Below are positions 63,775-64,000 of a DNA stretch of 64,000 bases, one piece after another. Source of the stretch: Pontivivens ytuae (lineage in GTDB: Bacteria > Pseudomonadota > Alphaproteobacteria > Rhodobacterales > Rhodobacteraceae); NCBI RefSeq assembly GCF_015679265.1, contig NZ_CP064942.1, positions 3,204,001 to 3,268,000 of the forward strand. Reading direction: 5' to 3'. The stretch's first letter is position 1, and every line of letters starts with the position of its first letter. The notes below the pieces were generated by a model that saw nothing but the letters and a program-made list of their open reading frames with translations, did not search any database and was not told where the DNA came from. Both the position numbers and the translations under genes were made by a program.

Positions 63775-64000
63775 TCAGAACCGGAAGACGAAGTCGAGCT
63801 GGGCGCCGTGGCTCCGCACCCCCTCACCGTACTCGCCGTCATAGGACAGGTGGAGCGAGCTGTTCGCCGAGGTGCGCAGCCCGACCCCCAGCTCCACCAG
63901 CGCCACGTTGCGGGTGATCGGCGTGCCGGAGACGGTGAAATCCGGACCGTCCGCGATCCGGTTCGTCGTTGTGGGCGTGACGTCGCCGAAGGCGTGACGC
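63775..64000 (-). CDS. Autotransporter beta-barrel domain, C-terminal fragment
   Basis: Only the last 74 codons are in the window; the stop is TGA at 63775-63777. The end reads RHAFGDVTPTT, DFTVSGTPITRNVALVELG, SSLHLSYDGEYG and finishes with AQLDFVFRF. The WRHAFG-like motif, SYDG strand and terminal aromatic Phe are typical of the type V autotransporter barrel, the last Phe being the Bam recognition signal. Passenger domain and start lie beyond the window. Confidence 0.85.
   Translation of the reverse strand, partial: RHAFGDVTPTTTNRIADGPDFTVSGTPITRNVALVELGVGLRTSANSSLHLSYDGEYGEGVRSHGAQLDFVFRF

Noticed and set aside
50072..64000. att direct repeat of the tRNA-Thr 3' end closing an integrated island
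   Set aside because: Reading through the intergenic regions I found no second copy of the T-arm/acceptor sequence, so no island boundary is claimed.

Overview
The window is high-GC DNA from an alphaproteobacterium, most likely of the Rhodobacterales (Roseobacter/Rhodobacter type). Signs of this are the order hisD - UPF0262 - low-Mr phosphatase and murA - DUF2948, a run NDUFA12 - mlaD - DUF2155 - aat - accC - accB, the small families DUF2849 and DUF934 in a cys operon, an HWE-type histidine kinase, and interspersed intergenic palindromes familiar from this order. Most of the window is ordinary chromosomal backbone with short intergenic gaps and many 4-bp ATGA overlaps. No CRISPR array, rRNA operon or intact insertion sequence was seen.

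Layout. 1-450: end of an unknown ORF with a PD-(D/E)xK-like motif. 0.7-3.1 kb: davB-davA on the minus strand, a two-enzyme lysine to 5-aminovalerate module. 3.4-5.7 kb: clpP and clpX. 6.6-14.6 kb: complex I accessory subunit NDUFA12, MlaD, a methyltransferase, DUF2155, Aat, AccC/AccB, a DsbA-like protein, an M48 protease and an aminotransferase. 14.7-18.8 kb: a KefF/KefC-like potassium efflux pair and membrane proteins. 18.9-22.8 kb: a regulator-rich, partly non-coding stretch (DUF6428/ArsR, TetR, Lrp). 23-29 kb: an assimilatory sulfate operon (cysG, DUF2849, cysI, cysH, DUF934, a LysM protein, ferredoxin-NADP reductase). 29.2-33.6 kb: an MsbA-like ABC exporter, a histidine kinase with an ethylene-receptor-like membrane domain, and a PilJ-N protein. 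33.7-41.9 kb: dnaX, an SPFH/NfeD pair, a DMT transporter, a nuclease-family protein, metG and an esterase. 42-50 kb: tRNA-Phe, yacG, an RNase E/G, maf, infA, LysE, phosphatase, UPF0262, hisD, GNAT, DUF2948, murA and a small basic protein.

From tRNA-Thr (50.07 kb) onward the character changes. A decapitated large serine recombinase abuts the tRNA. It is followed by about 500 bp of AT-rich non-coding DNA, then by a metal-uptake locus. In that locus a perfect 14-bp Zur-type palindrome (55341-55354) lies between a leftward unit (DUF1636, Fec-type ABC ATPase, binding protein, permease) and a rightward unit (Zur/Fur regulator, CobW/COG0523 GTPase, WD40-like protein, 85-aa cysteine-motif protein). 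Together these look like a zinc-starvation acquisition and allocation system. Two paralogous YtcJ-like amidohydrolases (one exported, one cytoplasmic), an AT-rich spacer, a winged-helix-like protein and the C-terminus of an autotransporter close the window.

The most interesting items are the Zur-box locus with its uncharacterised WD40-like and 85-aa partners, the ethylene-receptor-like kinase, the recombinase remnant at tRNA-Thr, a probable CTG start for maf, and several precise operator-like repeats (clpP upstream, 37.7 kb, ArsR/DUF6428).
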